From positions 16,535-80,534 of the IMG/VR virus record IMGVR_UViG_3300027859_000009: a DNA stretch of 64,000 bases. One strand, given 5' to 3'. Under the pieces are notes generated by a model, which saw only the letters and a list, made by a program, of their open reading frames with translations, had not been told where the DNA came from and searched no databases. Source of the stretch: a virus. This document shows positions 1 through 9,494 of this stretch, in pieces. Position 1 is the first letter of the stretch. Each line of letters begins with the position of its first letter. The position numbers and the translations under genes are program-made.

Positions 1-1
1 C

Positions 2-1051
2 CCTTTAGGGTCTGTCATGTCAGAAAGCGATTTTAGCGAAGTTACAGAATATATTGATACTGGAAATTATCACCTTAATGCATGTGTAAGTGGTTCACTT
101 TTTGGTGGATGGCCAAACAGTCGAACTTGTGCATTAGCTGGACCTTCCGGAACAGGTAAAACTTTTCTTATTTTAAATAGTATTAAAAGGGCAATCGATA
201 TGGGTTACAGCATCGTCTTCTATGATTCTGAAGCTGCAGTTGATAGACAATTAATGAAAAAGTTTGGAATTGACGTGAGTAAAGTTAACTACCAACCGAT
301 TAATACTGTTCAGGCATTTAGACATTCAGTAACTACAATTACTACAAAGATGCAAGAAGTCAAAGCAGCAGGTGGAGAAGTTCCAAAATTAATGATTATT
401 CTTGATAGTGCTGGTAACTTGGCAACTCAAAAAGAAATTAATGATGCAGTAAGTGGAAGTGAAAAAGCAGATATGACAAGAGCAAAAATTCTTAAATCAA
501 TTTTTAGAATTATAATGACTCCATTAGCAGATCTGAAAATTCCTTTCCTATTTACAAACCACACTTATATGTCGCAAGGTTTTATTGCACAGCAAATTGC
601 AGGTGGTGGAACTGGACCAGAATACGCAGCATCAATTGTTCTATTTTTAAATAAAGCACAATTAAAAGAAGGTACTGAAAAAACCGGAATTATTGTTACA
701 GCAAAACCAAATAAAAACAGATTTGCAAAACCAACACCAATCAAATTCCATTTACACTTTACAAAAGGAATGAATAGATATGTAGGTTTAGAACAATATG
801 CATCATGGGATATTTGTGGAGTAGCAAGAGGAACTATTGTAAAAGGTGAAAAAGTATTAAAAGAAACCGCAAGAACTTGGGTTTGCAAACATCTAGACAC
901 AACGGTTTCAAATGCTGACTTTTTTACAGACAAGGTTTTTACCAAAGAAGTACTAGAAAAAATAAACGAACATATCCAGCCAATATTCAACTATAACGAT
1001 ATTTCACACGATGTTGATGTTGATGAAATCTTAGAAGAGACAACAGAATGA
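2..1051 (+). CDS. uvsX: UvsX/RecA-like recombinase (5' end probably outside window)
   Basis: RecA-family strand-exchange ATPase of T4 UvsX type, which forms filaments on single-stranded DNA during recombination-dependent replication. Counting from the ATG at 17, a Walker A motif (GPSGTGKT) lies at residues 42-49, followed by FYDSE, a Walker-B-like strand ending LDSAGNL, TRAKILKSIFRI and FTNHTY, all in the UvsX order. The frame is open to base 2 and the Walker A motif sits nearer the N-terminus than in T4 UvsX (391 aa), so the true start is probably upstream and about 20 residues are missing. It overlaps the next gene by 4 nt. Confident family call. Confidence 0.93.
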   Translation, partial: PLGSVMSESDFSEVTEYIDTGNYHLNACVSGSLFGGWPNSRTCALAGPSGTGKTFLILNSIKRAIDMGYSIVFYDSEAAVDRQLMKKFGIDVSKVNYQPINTVQAFRHSVTTITTKMQEVKAAGGEVPKLMIILDSAGNLATQKEINDAVSGSEKADMTRAKILKSIFRIIMTPLADLKIPFLFTNHTYMSQGFIAQQIAGGGTGPEYAASIVLFLNKAQLKEGTEKTGIIVTAKPNKNRFAKPTPIKFHLHFTKGMNRYVGLEQYASWDICGVARGTIVKGEKVLKETARTWVCKHLDTTVSNADFFTDKVFTKEVLEKINEHIQPIFNYNDISHDVDVDEILEETTE

Positions 1052-1347
1052 TTTTACAGATAGACGAAGATAAATTACCCATAAAATATATTTTGGGAAT
1101 ACATGAGTCTTTACCAGAATATCCAACAGGTTTTGATATTTTATATGAAAAAATCAGAAGACATATTGGTGAAGATAGCAGAGGTAATTTTACCAAACAT
1201 GCTTCTATGAAATATCATTTAAAAGATGTAGAAGAATCTAAAGTAGATTTAGCATTAGAAGAATTGATAAATGACGGTTGGATACGAACAATAAATGAAA
1301 CAGAAGGCAAAGAGTCTTATAAAATACTTAAAAACCCATTTATATGA
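1048..1347 (+). CDS. Hypothetical protein between uvsX and helicase
   Basis: Unrecognised 99-residue protein. It starts inside an ATGA overlap with uvsX and its stop overlaps the helicase start by 4 nt, so the three genes are probably translationally coupled. The C-terminal half (an EELINDGWIRTINE segment, then a short strand) looks like a winged-helix wing. T4 has gene 40 at the same place, but I see no sequence similarity that would justify that name. A small replication or recombination accessory protein is an inference from position only. Confidence 0.75.
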   Translation: MILQIDEDKLPIKYILGIHESLPEYPTGFDILYEKIRRHIGEDSRGNFTKHASMKYHLKDVEESKVDLALEELINDGWIRTINETEGKESYKILKNPFI

Positions 1348-2660
1348 ATTTTAGTCAAGATTACGAAAAAATATTTTTTAGACTTTCTTTAGAAAAAACA
1401 AAGTACCTTACTACAATAAAATCAGGTTTTTACTCTTCTGAAGAAATTGATATATTGTCAAATCTTTCTTTAAAATTTTATAATAAATTTAATGAAACTC
1501 CTAAAAAAGACCAGCTTAAATTATTAGTTGACAATGCACCTGGAGCTAAAGATAGAATAAGTGATAATATTATAAATATAATATTTGATGTAAGCCTAGA
1601 AGAATATGACGAGGAATGGTTATTATCTACTGCAGAATCATGGATAAAATGGAGAAATTTTGATACAACTTTAAACGATACTATTGAATTTGTAAAAACA
1701 ACATCAGTAACTCCAGAAAATACAGACCATATAATTTCAAAAGTAAAGACATTAATTAATGAAAGAAATAATCTTACTTTTAATAGCGATATAGGTTTAG
1801 ATTTCTTTGATGTAGACTCACATGACCAAAAAAGTACTGAAAAAATCAGTTCCGGATATAACTTTTTAGATAGAGTTTTAGAAGGCGGTTATGATAAAGG
1901 CGGTAACTTGGTAGTGTATGCTGGAGAACAAAACATTGGTAAATCAATATATTTAGCAAATGATGCTGCTGAATTTGTTAAAGCAGGTACAAATACTGCT
2001 GTAATTACAGCGGAAATGGCAGCTCACAAATTTGTTAAAAGAATAGGTTCGAACCTCTTAAGCATTCCAATTAATGAATATACTGAAAAGTCTAAAAATA
2101 AAGACTATGTAAAAAGAAAATTAGAAACAGTAGGAAATGGTTTTACTCCTCCAGGAAGTTTATTTATCAAACAAATGCCAACTTCACAGGCAACTGTATT
2201 GGATATTGAAGCACATCTTTCTCAAATAGAAGAAGAAAAAGGAATAAAATTAGGCGCTGTAGTTATTGACTACATAAACATATTGTGTAATTATAGAAAC
2301 CCAAATAGTGAAAATACTTACATGAAAATTAAACAAATTGCAGAAGACCTTAGGGCAATGGGTGTAAGAAATAACTGGCTAATAATAACAGCAACTCAGA
2401 TAACAAGAAATGGTTATAATTCAACAGACATTACAATGAACGACATTGCTGAATCTGCAGGTTTATCGCATACTGCAGATGTAATGTTAGGAATTATTCA
2501 AGATGATATTATGAGAGCAAATGACGAGTATTGGCTTAAAATACTTAAAATAAGAGATGGTGAAGGTAAAGGTACAAAGTGCAAGCTTGATATCAATTGG
2601 AACTATCTAAGATTAAATGAAACTGATGAAATAACAACAAGCAATATACATTCAATATGA
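1344..2660 (+). CDS. 41: Replicative DNA helicase, gp41/DnaB-like
   Basis: Hexameric 5'-3' replicative helicase that unwinds the fork and works with primase. The N-terminal ~150 residues are a helical domain; the C-terminal RecA-like core has Walker A (GEQNIGKS, near residues 195-202), TAEMAAHK as the DnaB H1a-type motif, Walker B (VVIDYINIL, about residues 305-313) and ITATQITRNG as the H3-type motif. Length (438 aa) is close to T4 gp41 (475 aa). Overlaps neighbours on both sides by 4 nt. Confident call. Confidence 0.92.
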   Translation: MNFSQDYEKIFFRLSLEKTKYLTTIKSGFYSSEEIDILSNLSLKFYNKFNETPKKDQLKLLVDNAPGAKDRISDNIINIIFDVSLEEYDEEWLLSTAESWIKWRNFDTTLNDTIEFVKTTSVTPENTDHIISKVKTLINERNNLTFNSDIGLDFFDVDSHDQKSTEKISSGYNFLDRVLEGGYDKGGNLVVYAGEQNIGKSIYLANDAAEFVKAGTNTAVITAEMAAHKFVKRIGSNLLSIPINEYTEKSKNKDYVKRKLETVGNGFTPPGSLFIKQMPTSQATVLDIEAHLSQIEEEKGIKLGAVVIDYINILCNYRNPNSENTYMKIKQIAEDLRAMGVRNNWLIITATQITRNGYNSTDITMNDIAESAGLSHTADVMLGIIQDDIMRANDEYWLKILKIRDGEGKGTKCKLDINWNYLRLNETDEITTSNIHSI

Positions 2661-3097
2661 GAAAAAAGACAGACAAAATATTTGATAATAATTTTGATTC
2701 ACCGGAAAGTGAATTTGGTGGAAAAATATCTTTTAATTTAGACCCTAGTTTAGCAAGCGCAGATGAAGAAGATACTATTTATAGAGTTATGCTACAAAAA
2801 GAAATTCATGATTTAATTAATAATTCTAGATTTAGAAAATTTAACGAAATAGATGAATTTGCAAATGCAATAAAATTAAAAAAATTAGACATTAATGAGG
2901 TGTACGGTTTCATGTTAGATGAATTGCTAGCAAATTATTCTAGAATAGATATATTTTCTGAAATGTCGAGTTATTTTAATATTCATCCTACAAAATTTTA
3001 CAATTCATTATCTAATATATTTAAAGAAGGTTTAATAGAAGAACTAGATAAAAAAACCGGAGTACTTTCTAGAAAAAACATTAATAAATTATTTTAA
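2657..3097 (+). CDS. Hypothetical protein; possible late-transcription or clamp-binding factor
   Basis: Unrecognised 146-residue acidic/basic protein, ATGA-coupled to the helicase and one base from gp47. The N-terminus is low-complexity; the C-terminal ~90 residues are helical with an HTH-like spacing, and the protein ends in a short hydrophobic tail (NINKLF). T4 gp33 and gp55 end in short hydrophobic sliding-clamp-binding tails, so a gp33-like coactivator is one possibility, but sequence similarity is too weak to assign it. Confidence 0.72.
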   Translation: MRKKTDKIFDNNFDSPESEFGGKISFNLDPSLASADEEDTIYRVMLQKEIHDLINNSRFRKFNEIDEFANAIKLKKLDINEVYGFMLDELLANYSRIDIFSEMSSYFNIHPTKFYNSLSNIFKEGLIEELDKKTGVLSRKNINKLF

Positions 3098-3098
3098 T

Positions 3099-4214
3099 AT
3101 GATAAATCAAAAAGATTTAAAAAAACCAGTAAAAAGGGTTTGGGTCTTAGGTGATTTACATTTTGGAGTCAGATCAAATTCTTTAGAATGGTTAGAAATT
3201 CAAAAAGACTTTTTTGAAAACCTATTTATTCCTACACTTAAGAAACACTATAGACCTGGAGATGTTTTAGTGCAAGTAGGAGATACTTTTGATAATAGAC
3301 AGAGTATTAATATAAGAGTTTTAAATTATGCTATAAACTTATTTGAAAGATTAGGTGAAATTCTTCCAGTTCATATCATTGTCGGTAACCATGATATATG
3401 GGCTAAAAAATCAAATAGTGTAACTTCAATCGATAGTCTTAAATGGATACCCAACGTTCAAGTTTATACTGATCCGGAGATGTATGATTGGAATGATAGA
3501 AAAATATTACTTATGCCATGGAGAAGAGATTCTGCACATGAAGCAGAGACTCTTGCTGATAACCCAACAAGTGAAATAGTATTTTGCCATTCAGAAGTCC
3601 GTGGAATTTATCTTAATTCTAAAGTTAAGAATCAACATGGAAATGAAAGTAATATTTATGATAAATATACAAGGGTTTATAGCGGACATATTCATTACAG
3701 ACAAGAAAAAAATAAACTCTTAATGGTTGGGGTTCCATATCAACTTACCCGATCAGACATGAATAATACTAAAGGATTTGATTTGGTAGATTTAGAAACA
3801 ATGGAAGAGACTTTCTTTGAAAATAATATCAGTCCTAAATTTTTAAGGTACAATATTAAAATGCTATATGATATGAGTCTTGGTAATTTTAAAGAGCAAA
3901 TAGAAAATAATTTTATAGACCTTTACGTACCATCTGATGTTGCAACAACCTCAGCACTCTCAAATCTTATTAATAAAGTACAAAAAATCGGTAGAAAAAT
4001 AGAACCAAATATTTATCAAGAAGATAATATGATTGATAAAGACCTCTACGATATCGATGAAATAGAAGAAATGCAAAAGAATTATAGTGTTTTAGGTTTA
4101 TGTGAGAAGTTTATAGATTCATCTCACTATGATAAAAAACTGAAAAAAGAAATAAAACAAAAATTAGAAACTCTCTATAACTCCTGCGTAAACAACTATG
4201 ATACAGACCAATGA
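3099..4214 (+). CDS. 47: Recombination endonuclease subunit, gp47/SbcD/Mre11-like
   Basis: Metallophosphoesterase nuclease subunit of the gp46/47 (SbcCD, Rad50-Mre11) complex that resects DNA ends. The metal-binding motifs appear in order: GDLHFG (D19, H21), VQVGDTFDNR, IIVGNHDIW, FCHSEV and YSGHIHYR. Length 371 aa against 339 in T4. It overlaps the partner gene gp46 by 4 nt, as expected for a stoichiometric complex. Very confident. Confidence 0.94.
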   Translation: MINQKDLKKPVKRVWVLGDLHFGVRSNSLEWLEIQKDFFENLFIPTLKKHYRPGDVLVQVGDTFDNRQSINIRVLNYAINLFERLGEILPVHIIVGNHDIWAKKSNSVTSIDSLKWIPNVQVYTDPEMYDWNDRKILLMPWRRDSAHEAETLADNPTSEIVFCHSEVRGIYLNSKVKNQHGNESNIYDKYTRVYSGHIHYRQEKNKLLMVGVPYQLTRSDMNNTKGFDLVDLETMEETFFENNISPKFLRYNIKMLYDMSLGNFKEQIENNFIDLYVPSDVATTSALSNLINKVQKIGRKIEPNIYQEDNMIDKDLYDIDEIEEMQKNYSVLGLCEKFIDSSHYDKKLKKEIKQKLETLYNSCVNNYDTDQ

Positions 4215-5881
4215 GAATAAATAGTATAGAATTTAAAAACTTTGCAAGTTACGGAAATACTATTCAAAAGATAGAATTTGGTGATGAAGCTCAACTATAT
4301 TTAACGTTGGGAAAGAATGGTCACGGAAAAACTACAATTGCTAATAGTATTATTTATGCCCTTTATGGAAAGGTAGAAGGTGTAAAATTGGCAGATCTGC
4401 CAAATAGAATCAATAAAGAATTATGGGTAAAAATCAATTTAACATGTAAAGACATGCAGGTTGAGATTGAAAGAGGTCTTATGCCCGGAAGATTTAAAGT
4501 CATGGTAAATGGTGTTGAATTTGACAAGGCTGGAAAAAGATCGGTACAAGAGTATTTGGAAGATGAGATATTCGGTATACCCTACCACGTCTTTAAAAAC
4601 ATTATTATTTTAAGTATTAATGATTTTAAGTCTTTTTTAACCATGTCATCAGGTGATAAGAAACAGATAATCGATAAAATGTTCGGCTTCTCTGTCTTAA
4701 ATGATATGTTTAGAGAGGTTAAAGAAGAGAGAAAACAGATTAAAATGGAAGTTGACTCTTATAATTCTGAACTGAATCAGATTATGGAATCAATTTCTTC
4801 TGTAAAATATAAACTTAATAATCTTTTAGAAGAGAGTTCTAAAAAAGATAAGGCAAAAATAGAAGAGTTAAAAGAAAATCTTTTAGGTTATGGAGAAGAT
4901 ATTCAAAAGCTGAATGAAGCTAAATCTTCTATTTCTACAAAACTGGAAGAGTATTCTGAAGTTACTACAAAAACTTCAAATGAAGAAGGAGACCTTGTCA
5001 GAGAAAATAGATATATTGAAGATAAAATAGAGCTTTATAAAAAGGGTAAATGTCCAACTTGCGAAACAAGTTTAACTTCAACCGAGCATTTGAATAGACT
5101 TGCTGATTGGAAAGTTGACAAGGAAACAAATGAATCTAAAATAGATGAACTTAAAACTTTGATAAAAGATACTGAAGAAAAAGTATCAGCCCTTAAAACT
5201 AAAAAGAAACAAGTAGAGACCAGATCGACAAGCATCAAATATTCTATTAAAGAAATAAAGGACGAGCTGATTAAAATAAAAGAGACTACAAAAAACGCTA
5301 GTCAATTTCAGCATCTTAAACAGATAATAAAAGACTTTGAAAAAACAGAAAAAGAAAAAAGTAAAAAGAAGGTTGTTGTAGAAAAAGAAGACGCCTTTAT
5401 GACTATTCTTGAAGAAGTTTTAGGAGAAGATGGAGTTAAAAACTTGGCAGTAAAAACTATCCTACCTGGATTAAATGCAAATATTGCAATGATGGTTCAA
5501 ACAATGCACCTTCCATTCCATATTAAATTTGACGAAAAGTTCAATTGTATAGTAAATCATTTAGGAGAAGAAATTAACCCGTTAACACTGTCAACAGGAG
5601 AGAGAAAGAAAGCTGACTTTATAGTTATAATAGCTATTATAAAAATATTAAAACTGAGATTCCCTCAATTAAATCTAATGTTCTTAGACGAACTATTAAG
5701 CTCTGTCGACCAAGACGGAGTCTACAATATTCTCAAAATATTAAATGAGGTTATAAAAGAGAATGGATTAAATACATTTGTAATAAATCACACTGAATTA
5801 CCACATGAAATTTTCGACCAAAAAATACAAATATATAGAGAAAACGGCTTCTCTAAATTTGAGATAGAGAAGATTGATTAA
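4211..5881 (+). CDS. 46: Recombination endonuclease subunit, gp46/SbcC/Rad50-like ATPase
   Basis: SMC-type ATPase partner of gp47. Walker A (GKNGHGKTT) lies near residues 34-42; long coiled coils flank a zinc-hook motif CPTC at residues 281-284; the ABC signature LSTGERKK begins near residue 460 and Walker B (MFLDELLSSVD) lies near 490. Length 556 aa matches T4 gp46 (560 aa). ATGA overlap with gp47. Very confident. Confidence 0.94.
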   Translation: MRINSIEFKNFASYGNTIQKIEFGDEAQLYLTLGKNGHGKTTIANSIIYALYGKVEGVKLADLPNRINKELWVKINLTCKDMQVEIERGLMPGRFKVMVNGVEFDKAGKRSVQEYLEDEIFGIPYHVFKNIIILSINDFKSFLTMSSGDKKQIIDKMFGFSVLNDMFREVKEERKQIKMEVDSYNSELNQIMESISSVKYKLNNLLEESSKKDKAKIEELKENLLGYGEDIQKLNEAKSSISTKLEEYSEVTTKTSNEEGDLVRENRYIEDKIELYKKGKCPTCETSLTSTEHLNRLADWKVDKETNESKIDELKTLIKDTEEKVSALKTKKKQVETRSTSIKYSIKEIKDELIKIKETTKNASQFQHLKQIIKDFEKTEKEKSKKKVVVEKEDAFMTILEEVLGEDGVKNLAVKTILPGLNANIAMMVQTMHLPFHIKFDEKFNCIVNHLGEEINPLTLSTGERKKADFIVIIAIIKILKLRFPQLNLMFLDELLSSVDQDGVYNILKILNEVIKENGLNTFVINHTELPHEIFDQKIQIYRENGFSKFEIEKID

Positions 5882-5895
5882 AAATATTTGATATT

Positions 5896-6207
5896 ATGAA
5901 AATATTAGAAACATTCAACCAGTTTATTAATGAATCAGTAAATGTTGATGAATTAATAAAAGGTCTAGAAAAAGAATTCTCTTGGAATCAAGGATCTGCT
6001 AAAGAAATGACAACAAGTCCTGATTTTGCTTTTAGAAGAGGTGCTAAAGATGATAAAAACATTTTTATAACATATAGCGGTATGAAAGGCCAGTCAATTG
6101 CAAAAGATATTAGACAGTTTATCAAAGATTCCGGTGCAAAAGCATTACAAGTTGAAAAAGAAAACGGCGATAACGAGCACTATTACCATATAGAAATTAA
6201 AAGATAA
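5896..6207 (+). CDS. Small putative internal head protein with capsid-targeting-like N-terminus
   Basis: 103-residue protein of no recognised family. The first 13 residues end in ETFNQFINE followed by S, resembling the T4 capsid-targeting sequence (MKTYQEFIAE followed by A) that gp21 cleaves after the glutamate. The rest is a compact alpha-beta domain ending in a basic strand (HYYHIEIKR). Sits between gp46 and gp15. Packaging into the head is inferred from the N-terminus alone. Confidence 0.8.
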   Translation: MKILETFNQFINESVNVDELIKGLEKEFSWNQGSAKEMTTSPDFAFRRGAKDDKNIFITYSGMKGQSIAKDIRQFIKDSGAKALQVEKENGDNEHYYHIEIKR

Positions 6208-6208
6208 T

Positions 6209-6973
6209 ATGGCAACTTATAACTTAAAGTTTAATAAAGATGATAGTGTGGTTAGACACCTTATTATTGGCTTGCTTGCCGACTTAAATAAAAAAGTAAC
6301 ATTTTGGAGACAGTTAGACAATGAAACACGGTCATTAGTAGACGTTCCATTTTACTACTCAATAACAGGCGATGAAAATTTTGTAAAAGATAATTTTTTA
6401 TTTTCTACAGCAAATGGTCTAGATTGTGCACCCAATCCTGAAAAAGCAGATGGTAATTATGACGCTGTACCTAGAGGAGTAGTCAACATGTCGTCATTAT
6501 CAATAGATGCTTCTAAATTAATTAATAAAAGGAATAGAGGTAATTTTTCTAAAATGACTGACCAGGGAATTTTAGAAGGTTATCAAGCTGAATTTGAATT
6601 AATTCCAATAACAGTAGGTGTAGATATTGAAATAATACTTTCTAGCCAATTAGATATTTTTAAATGCAGCGAAGAAATAATTAAAAGACTTTACAAATCA
6701 AATCAATATAATGTCGAAGTAGGTCACTTAGACGAAGGACTTTATAGAATGGCAGCATACTATGCAATGCCAGATGAATATTCAAACGAAAGACCGGTAG
6801 AATTTTCTTTTGATGATAAAGGACAATATAAAATAACATTTAGTTTAGAAATTAACTCTTTTATTCCTTCTATAAACTTCGATACAGAACAACATGCTGG
6901 AAATAGGGTGTTTGGTTTTACTAGCGGATTGACTGACGGTAAAGAAATAGACCAACAACAAACAAATCAATAA
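6209..6973 (+). CDS. 15: Tail sheath terminator, gp15-like
   Basis: Protein that caps the contracted tube/sheath and joins it to the neck. The N-terminal pattern (RHLIIGLLADLNKKVTFWRQ, then VPFYYS) matches T4 gp15 (RRYATLMGDLFSNIQIKRQ, then VPITYA); later, SSQLDIFKCSEEII and KITFSLEINSFIPSI match the corresponding gp15 segments. Length 254 aa against 272. Unlike T4, where gene 15 precedes 16-17, it is separated here from the terminase block. Good call by motif order, unaided by a search. Confidence 0.8.
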   Translation: MATYNLKFNKDDSVVRHLIIGLLADLNKKVTFWRQLDNETRSLVDVPFYYSITGDENFVKDNFLFSTANGLDCAPNPEKADGNYDAVPRGVVNMSSLSIDASKLINKRNRGNFSKMTDQGILEGYQAEFELIPITVGVDIEIILSSQLDIFKCSEEIIKRLYKSNQYNVEVGHLDEGLYRMAAYYAMPDEYSNERPVEFSFDDKGQYKITFSLEINSFIPSINFDTEQHAGNRVFGFTSGLTDGKEIDQQQTNQ

Positions 6974-6982
6974 TTTTTAAAG

Positions 6983-6990
6983 GATATATA
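6983..6990 (+). promoter_or_regulatory. Late promoter motif GATATATA
   Basis: GATATATA followed by an A-run, 23 nt before the ATG at 7014. Recurs before most structural genes; likely the gp55-dependent -10 element. Confidence 0.7.
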
Positions 6991-7013
6991 AAAAAAATAA
7001 AATAATATTAAAA

Positions 7014-8168
7014 ATGGCAAAAGTTACACAAAACATTATCTCGCCTATTCATGTTAATGAAGACGAATCTACCTACATTTCTTTAGATGGTAAGGCGTTT
7101 TTAGTAAAAGAAAACGAGATTACAGAAGCAGAAATGACATCGGCACCAAACGAGTTTAAAAACCTAGTAGTGGCCCTTGATAAATTTAAAGTTACAAACG
7201 AAGGAGTTGCATGGTATCATGGAATTTCTAGATTTAGATATAATAAAGAAGATAATAAATTCTTTATTTCTAACTCAGAAGTTTTAAGTGAAAGTTTTAA
7301 AAACCACTTATTAGCAACAGGACTTGTAAGCTACTCTTTAAATCCAATGATTGACTTATTTGAAAATGCAGCTAAAAATCATGATAAATTTGTATCATTA
7401 GAATTTGCTAGTAAAATTTCAAATAAGAATATCCACTGCTATGTTATGGAGCAAAATGGAAATTTCTTTGTATATAAAATCAATGAATCAAATAAAATCT
7501 ATAAGTTTGAAAAAATGACTGCTAGTGAATGTTTTGATTATGTTAAAGAGCAAACTGGCCACGAATTAATAATGGCTTCAGAATTACTTGAGGGTGAAAG
7601 AGCTCAAGCAGCTGAAACTCACAAGAAAATAGAGATTTTAGAACAAATGATAGCATTCTTAAAAGACCAAAGAGGAGTTATTGCAGAAGCTGATAAATCT
7701 ATTGAAGAAATAAAAGAAGCAGATACTTTAATTAATTCAGAAATCAAAAGATTAGAAGAAGAAATTTTAAAAATAGAAGAAGCTAAAAACGAAGGAGAAG
7801 GAAATGACCCAGTAGAATTAGAAGATGAAACTAACGAAGTTGATTCTGACGAAGCTAGAGAAGAATTAGGAGAAGAAGCAGATAAAGAAGTACCTGAAGA
7901 CGAAGGAGAAGAAGGTGCAAAAGAAGTAGCTGAAAAAAAAACTAACGAGGCCGAGCTAGAAGAAGACCACGTTAGCAGAACTAATGGTTATGTTCCTGGA
8001 ACTCTTAAATTTGGAATCGAAAAATATGCTGAAGGAACTGAAGTAAAAGTAGATGCAGAAGGTTACACAACATCAGGTCAAGATGAATCAATTACTGTTT
8101 TTGTAGGAGATACTCCAGTAAAAGTTACTAAAAGAGAAGTTGCATTAGCAGATACTGAAACAATTTAA
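7014..8168 (+). CDS. Hypothetical late structural protein with coiled coil
   Basis: 384-residue protein behind a late promoter. The first ~180 residues look like a globular alpha-beta domain; residues ~200-255 form a heptad-rich coiled coil; residues ~260-320 are strongly acidic (runs of E and D); the last ~60 residues return to a beta-rich domain. The acidic linker resembles those in the core and protease-scaffold proteins of this phage. No family recognised. Virion or core protein is inferred from promoter and location. Confidence 0.82.
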   Translation: MAKVTQNIISPIHVNEDESTYISLDGKAFLVKENEITEAEMTSAPNEFKNLVVALDKFKVTNEGVAWYHGISRFRYNKEDNKFFISNSEVLSESFKNHLLATGLVSYSLNPMIDLFENAAKNHDKFVSLEFASKISNKNIHCYVMEQNGNFFVYKINESNKIYKFEKMTASECFDYVKEQTGHELIMASELLEGERAQAAETHKKIEILEQMIAFLKDQRGVIAEADKSIEEIKEADTLINSEIKRLEEEILKIEEAKNEGEGNDPVELEDETNEVDSDEAREELGEEADKEVPEDEGEEGAKEVAEKKTNEAELEEDHVSRTNGYVPGTLKFGIEKYAEGTEVKVDAEGYTTSGQDESITVFVGDTPVKVTKREVALADTETI

Positions 8169-8190
8169 AAAAATAGTCTATAATATACAG

Positions 8191-8559
8191 ATGAAAAAAG
8201 TAAACAATTTTGAAAGTTTTTTAAATGAAGGATTTAGCCAAGCTTACAACACCAGAACGCTAAAAGGTATTACATTTTCGTTACCACCATGGGAGCACGT
8301 AGATGATATGTTTAAAAAAGGAGATGAATTTGAAATAGCCTTTAATCAAAGAGCAGATACTGAAAAAATTTGGAATGACATTAGAAAGGCTCAAAAAGAA
8401 CATAAAGCTGTTAAGGCAATGAATATTGGTTGGATGTCAAATGAATTTCATGATGCTATCATTTCAGTTAAAGATGGAAATTACCCAGGTTTGACATATC
8501 TTTTTAAAGCATTAGATAAACATTATGGTAAATTCGGCGCAGCGATGGGTTGGAGATAA
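8191..8559 (+). CDS. Small putative internal head protein with capsid-targeting-like N-terminus
   Basis: 122-residue protein beginning MKKVNNFESFLNE then G, a close formal match to the T4 capsid-targeting/cleavage pattern (F-x-x-F-[IL]-x-E followed by a small residue). The mature part would be a ~109-residue alpha-beta domain ending in a short basic helix. No family recognised. It is followed by a strong terminator, closing the operon that starts at 6983. Confidence 0.82.
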   Translation: MKKVNNFESFLNEGFSQAYNTRTLKGITFSLPPWEHVDDMFKKGDEFEIAFNQRADTEKIWNDIRKAQKEHKAVKAMNIGWMSNEFHDAIISVKDGNYPGLTYLFKALDKHYGKFGAAMGWR

Positions 8560-8580
8560 ACACCAAATAAACTTACTACA

Positions 8581-8611
8581 AAGGGCTAAATGAAACATTT
8601 GGCCCTTTTTT
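8581..8611 (+). terminator. Intrinsic terminator
   Basis: 12-bp stem with one T-G pair (left arm 8581-8592, loop AAA, right arm 8596-8607) running into six Ts. Confidence 0.9.
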
Positions 8612-8638
8612 CATATAATAAAGTAAAATATACAAATA

Positions 8639-9019
8639 ATGCCTAGAAAAAAGAATTATTTAAACAACAAAGACCTTAGAGAGCAAATAATAATTTCTTT
8701 AGAACAAGATGAATTAACTAGAGAAGCTCAAAAAATGCTACAATTATTGGCTGAAAAAACAATTAATAAATTAAGATATGCTAATGAGGATGATAGAAAG
8801 GATTGCCTTCAATTCGCTCTTTTAGACCTTTTAAAATATTGGAGAGGTTACAAGCCTCAATACCCAAATGCATTTGCATATTATACTGAAATAGCAAAAA
8901 GAGGTTATGCAAAAGGATGGAATAAACTTCATCCCCACAAATATAAAGGAACGCTTTCAATGGATAGAATTAATTCTAATGATAGCGATTCAGGAAATTC
9001 AGGAATGTTTAATATTTAA
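8639..9019 (+). CDS. 55: Late-transcription sigma factor, gp55-like
   Basis: Minimal sigma-70-region-2 protein that directs host RNA polymerase to late promoters. YLNNKDLREQII at the N-terminus parallels T4 gp55 YVNNKELLQAII; the LQFALLDLLKYWRGY and PNAFAYYTEIAKRGYAKGW segments parallel the gp55 sigma-2 helices (conserved Y-x-NPHAYIT-like motif). Length 126 aa, shorter than T4 (185 aa): the C-terminal linker is reduced, and the clamp-binding tail, if present, would be the final GMFNI. It probably recognises the GATATATA motifs listed here. Confidence 0.82.
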   Translation: MPRKKNYLNNKDLREQIIISLEQDELTREAQKMLQLLAEKTINKLRYANEDDRKDCLQFALLDLLKYWRGYKPQYPNAFAYYTEIAKRGYAKGWNKLHPHKYKGTLSMDRINSNDSDSGNSGMFNI

Positions 9020-9020
9020 A

Positions 9021-9494
9021 ATGTCCATAAAAAATAATAAGCCTTCTGGCAATTCCAACTGGAATCAGGGTTATTATAACCCTGTATATCCCCAAAAATA
9101 CACTGGAAAAGGACCTATTATATATAGAAGCTCATGGGAGTTAAAATTTATGAAAATGTGCGATAATAGAGAAGATATTGTACTATGGTCAAGTGAACCG
9201 GTAGAAATAAAATATTGGAGTTCGCTTGACAATAAAGAACATTCATATTTTCCAGATTTTTATATCAAAGTTAAAAAAGATGAAAGTTTTGAAGAAACTT
9301 TGATAGAAATTAAACCAGAAGAGCAAATAAAAAAACCACAACCACCTACAAAAAATAGTAAACAAGCTCTTAAAAACTATAAATTTCTTGCAGAGCAGTT
9401 CATAAAAAATAGAGATAAATATAAATATGCACAAGAATGGGCAAAGTCAAGAGGCTGGAGATTTGTAGTCATGACAGAAAAAAGTCTTAAATAA
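9021..9494 (+). CDS. 4: Head completion protein, gp4-like
   Basis: T4 gp4/50-type head completion protein, with a nuclease-like PD-(D/E)xK fold. Visible are RSSWELKFMKMCD, VLWSSEPVEIKYW, YFPDFYIKV and LIEIKPEEQ, the last two giving the D...ExK pair, then the C-terminal EWAKSRGWRFVVMTE. 157 aa from this ATG matches T4 gp4 (150 aa). An ATG at 8907 in the same frame lies deep inside gp55 and would add 38 residues unlike the family, so the start at 9021, one base after the gp55 stop, is chosen. Confidence 0.87.
   Translation: MSIKNNKPSGNSNWNQGYYNPVYPQKYTGKGPIIYRSSWELKFMKMCDNREDIVLWSSEPVEIKYWSSLDNKEHSYFPDFYIKVKKDESFEETLIEIKPEEQIKKPQPPTKNSKQALKNYKFLAEQFIKNRDKYKYAQEWAKSRGWRFVVMTEKSLK

Noticed and set aside
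8907-9020. Upstream start for gp4 inside gp55
   Set aside because: Would add 38 residues unlike the family and read through 113 nt of gp55; the ATG at 9021 fits the family length and follows the gp55 stop.
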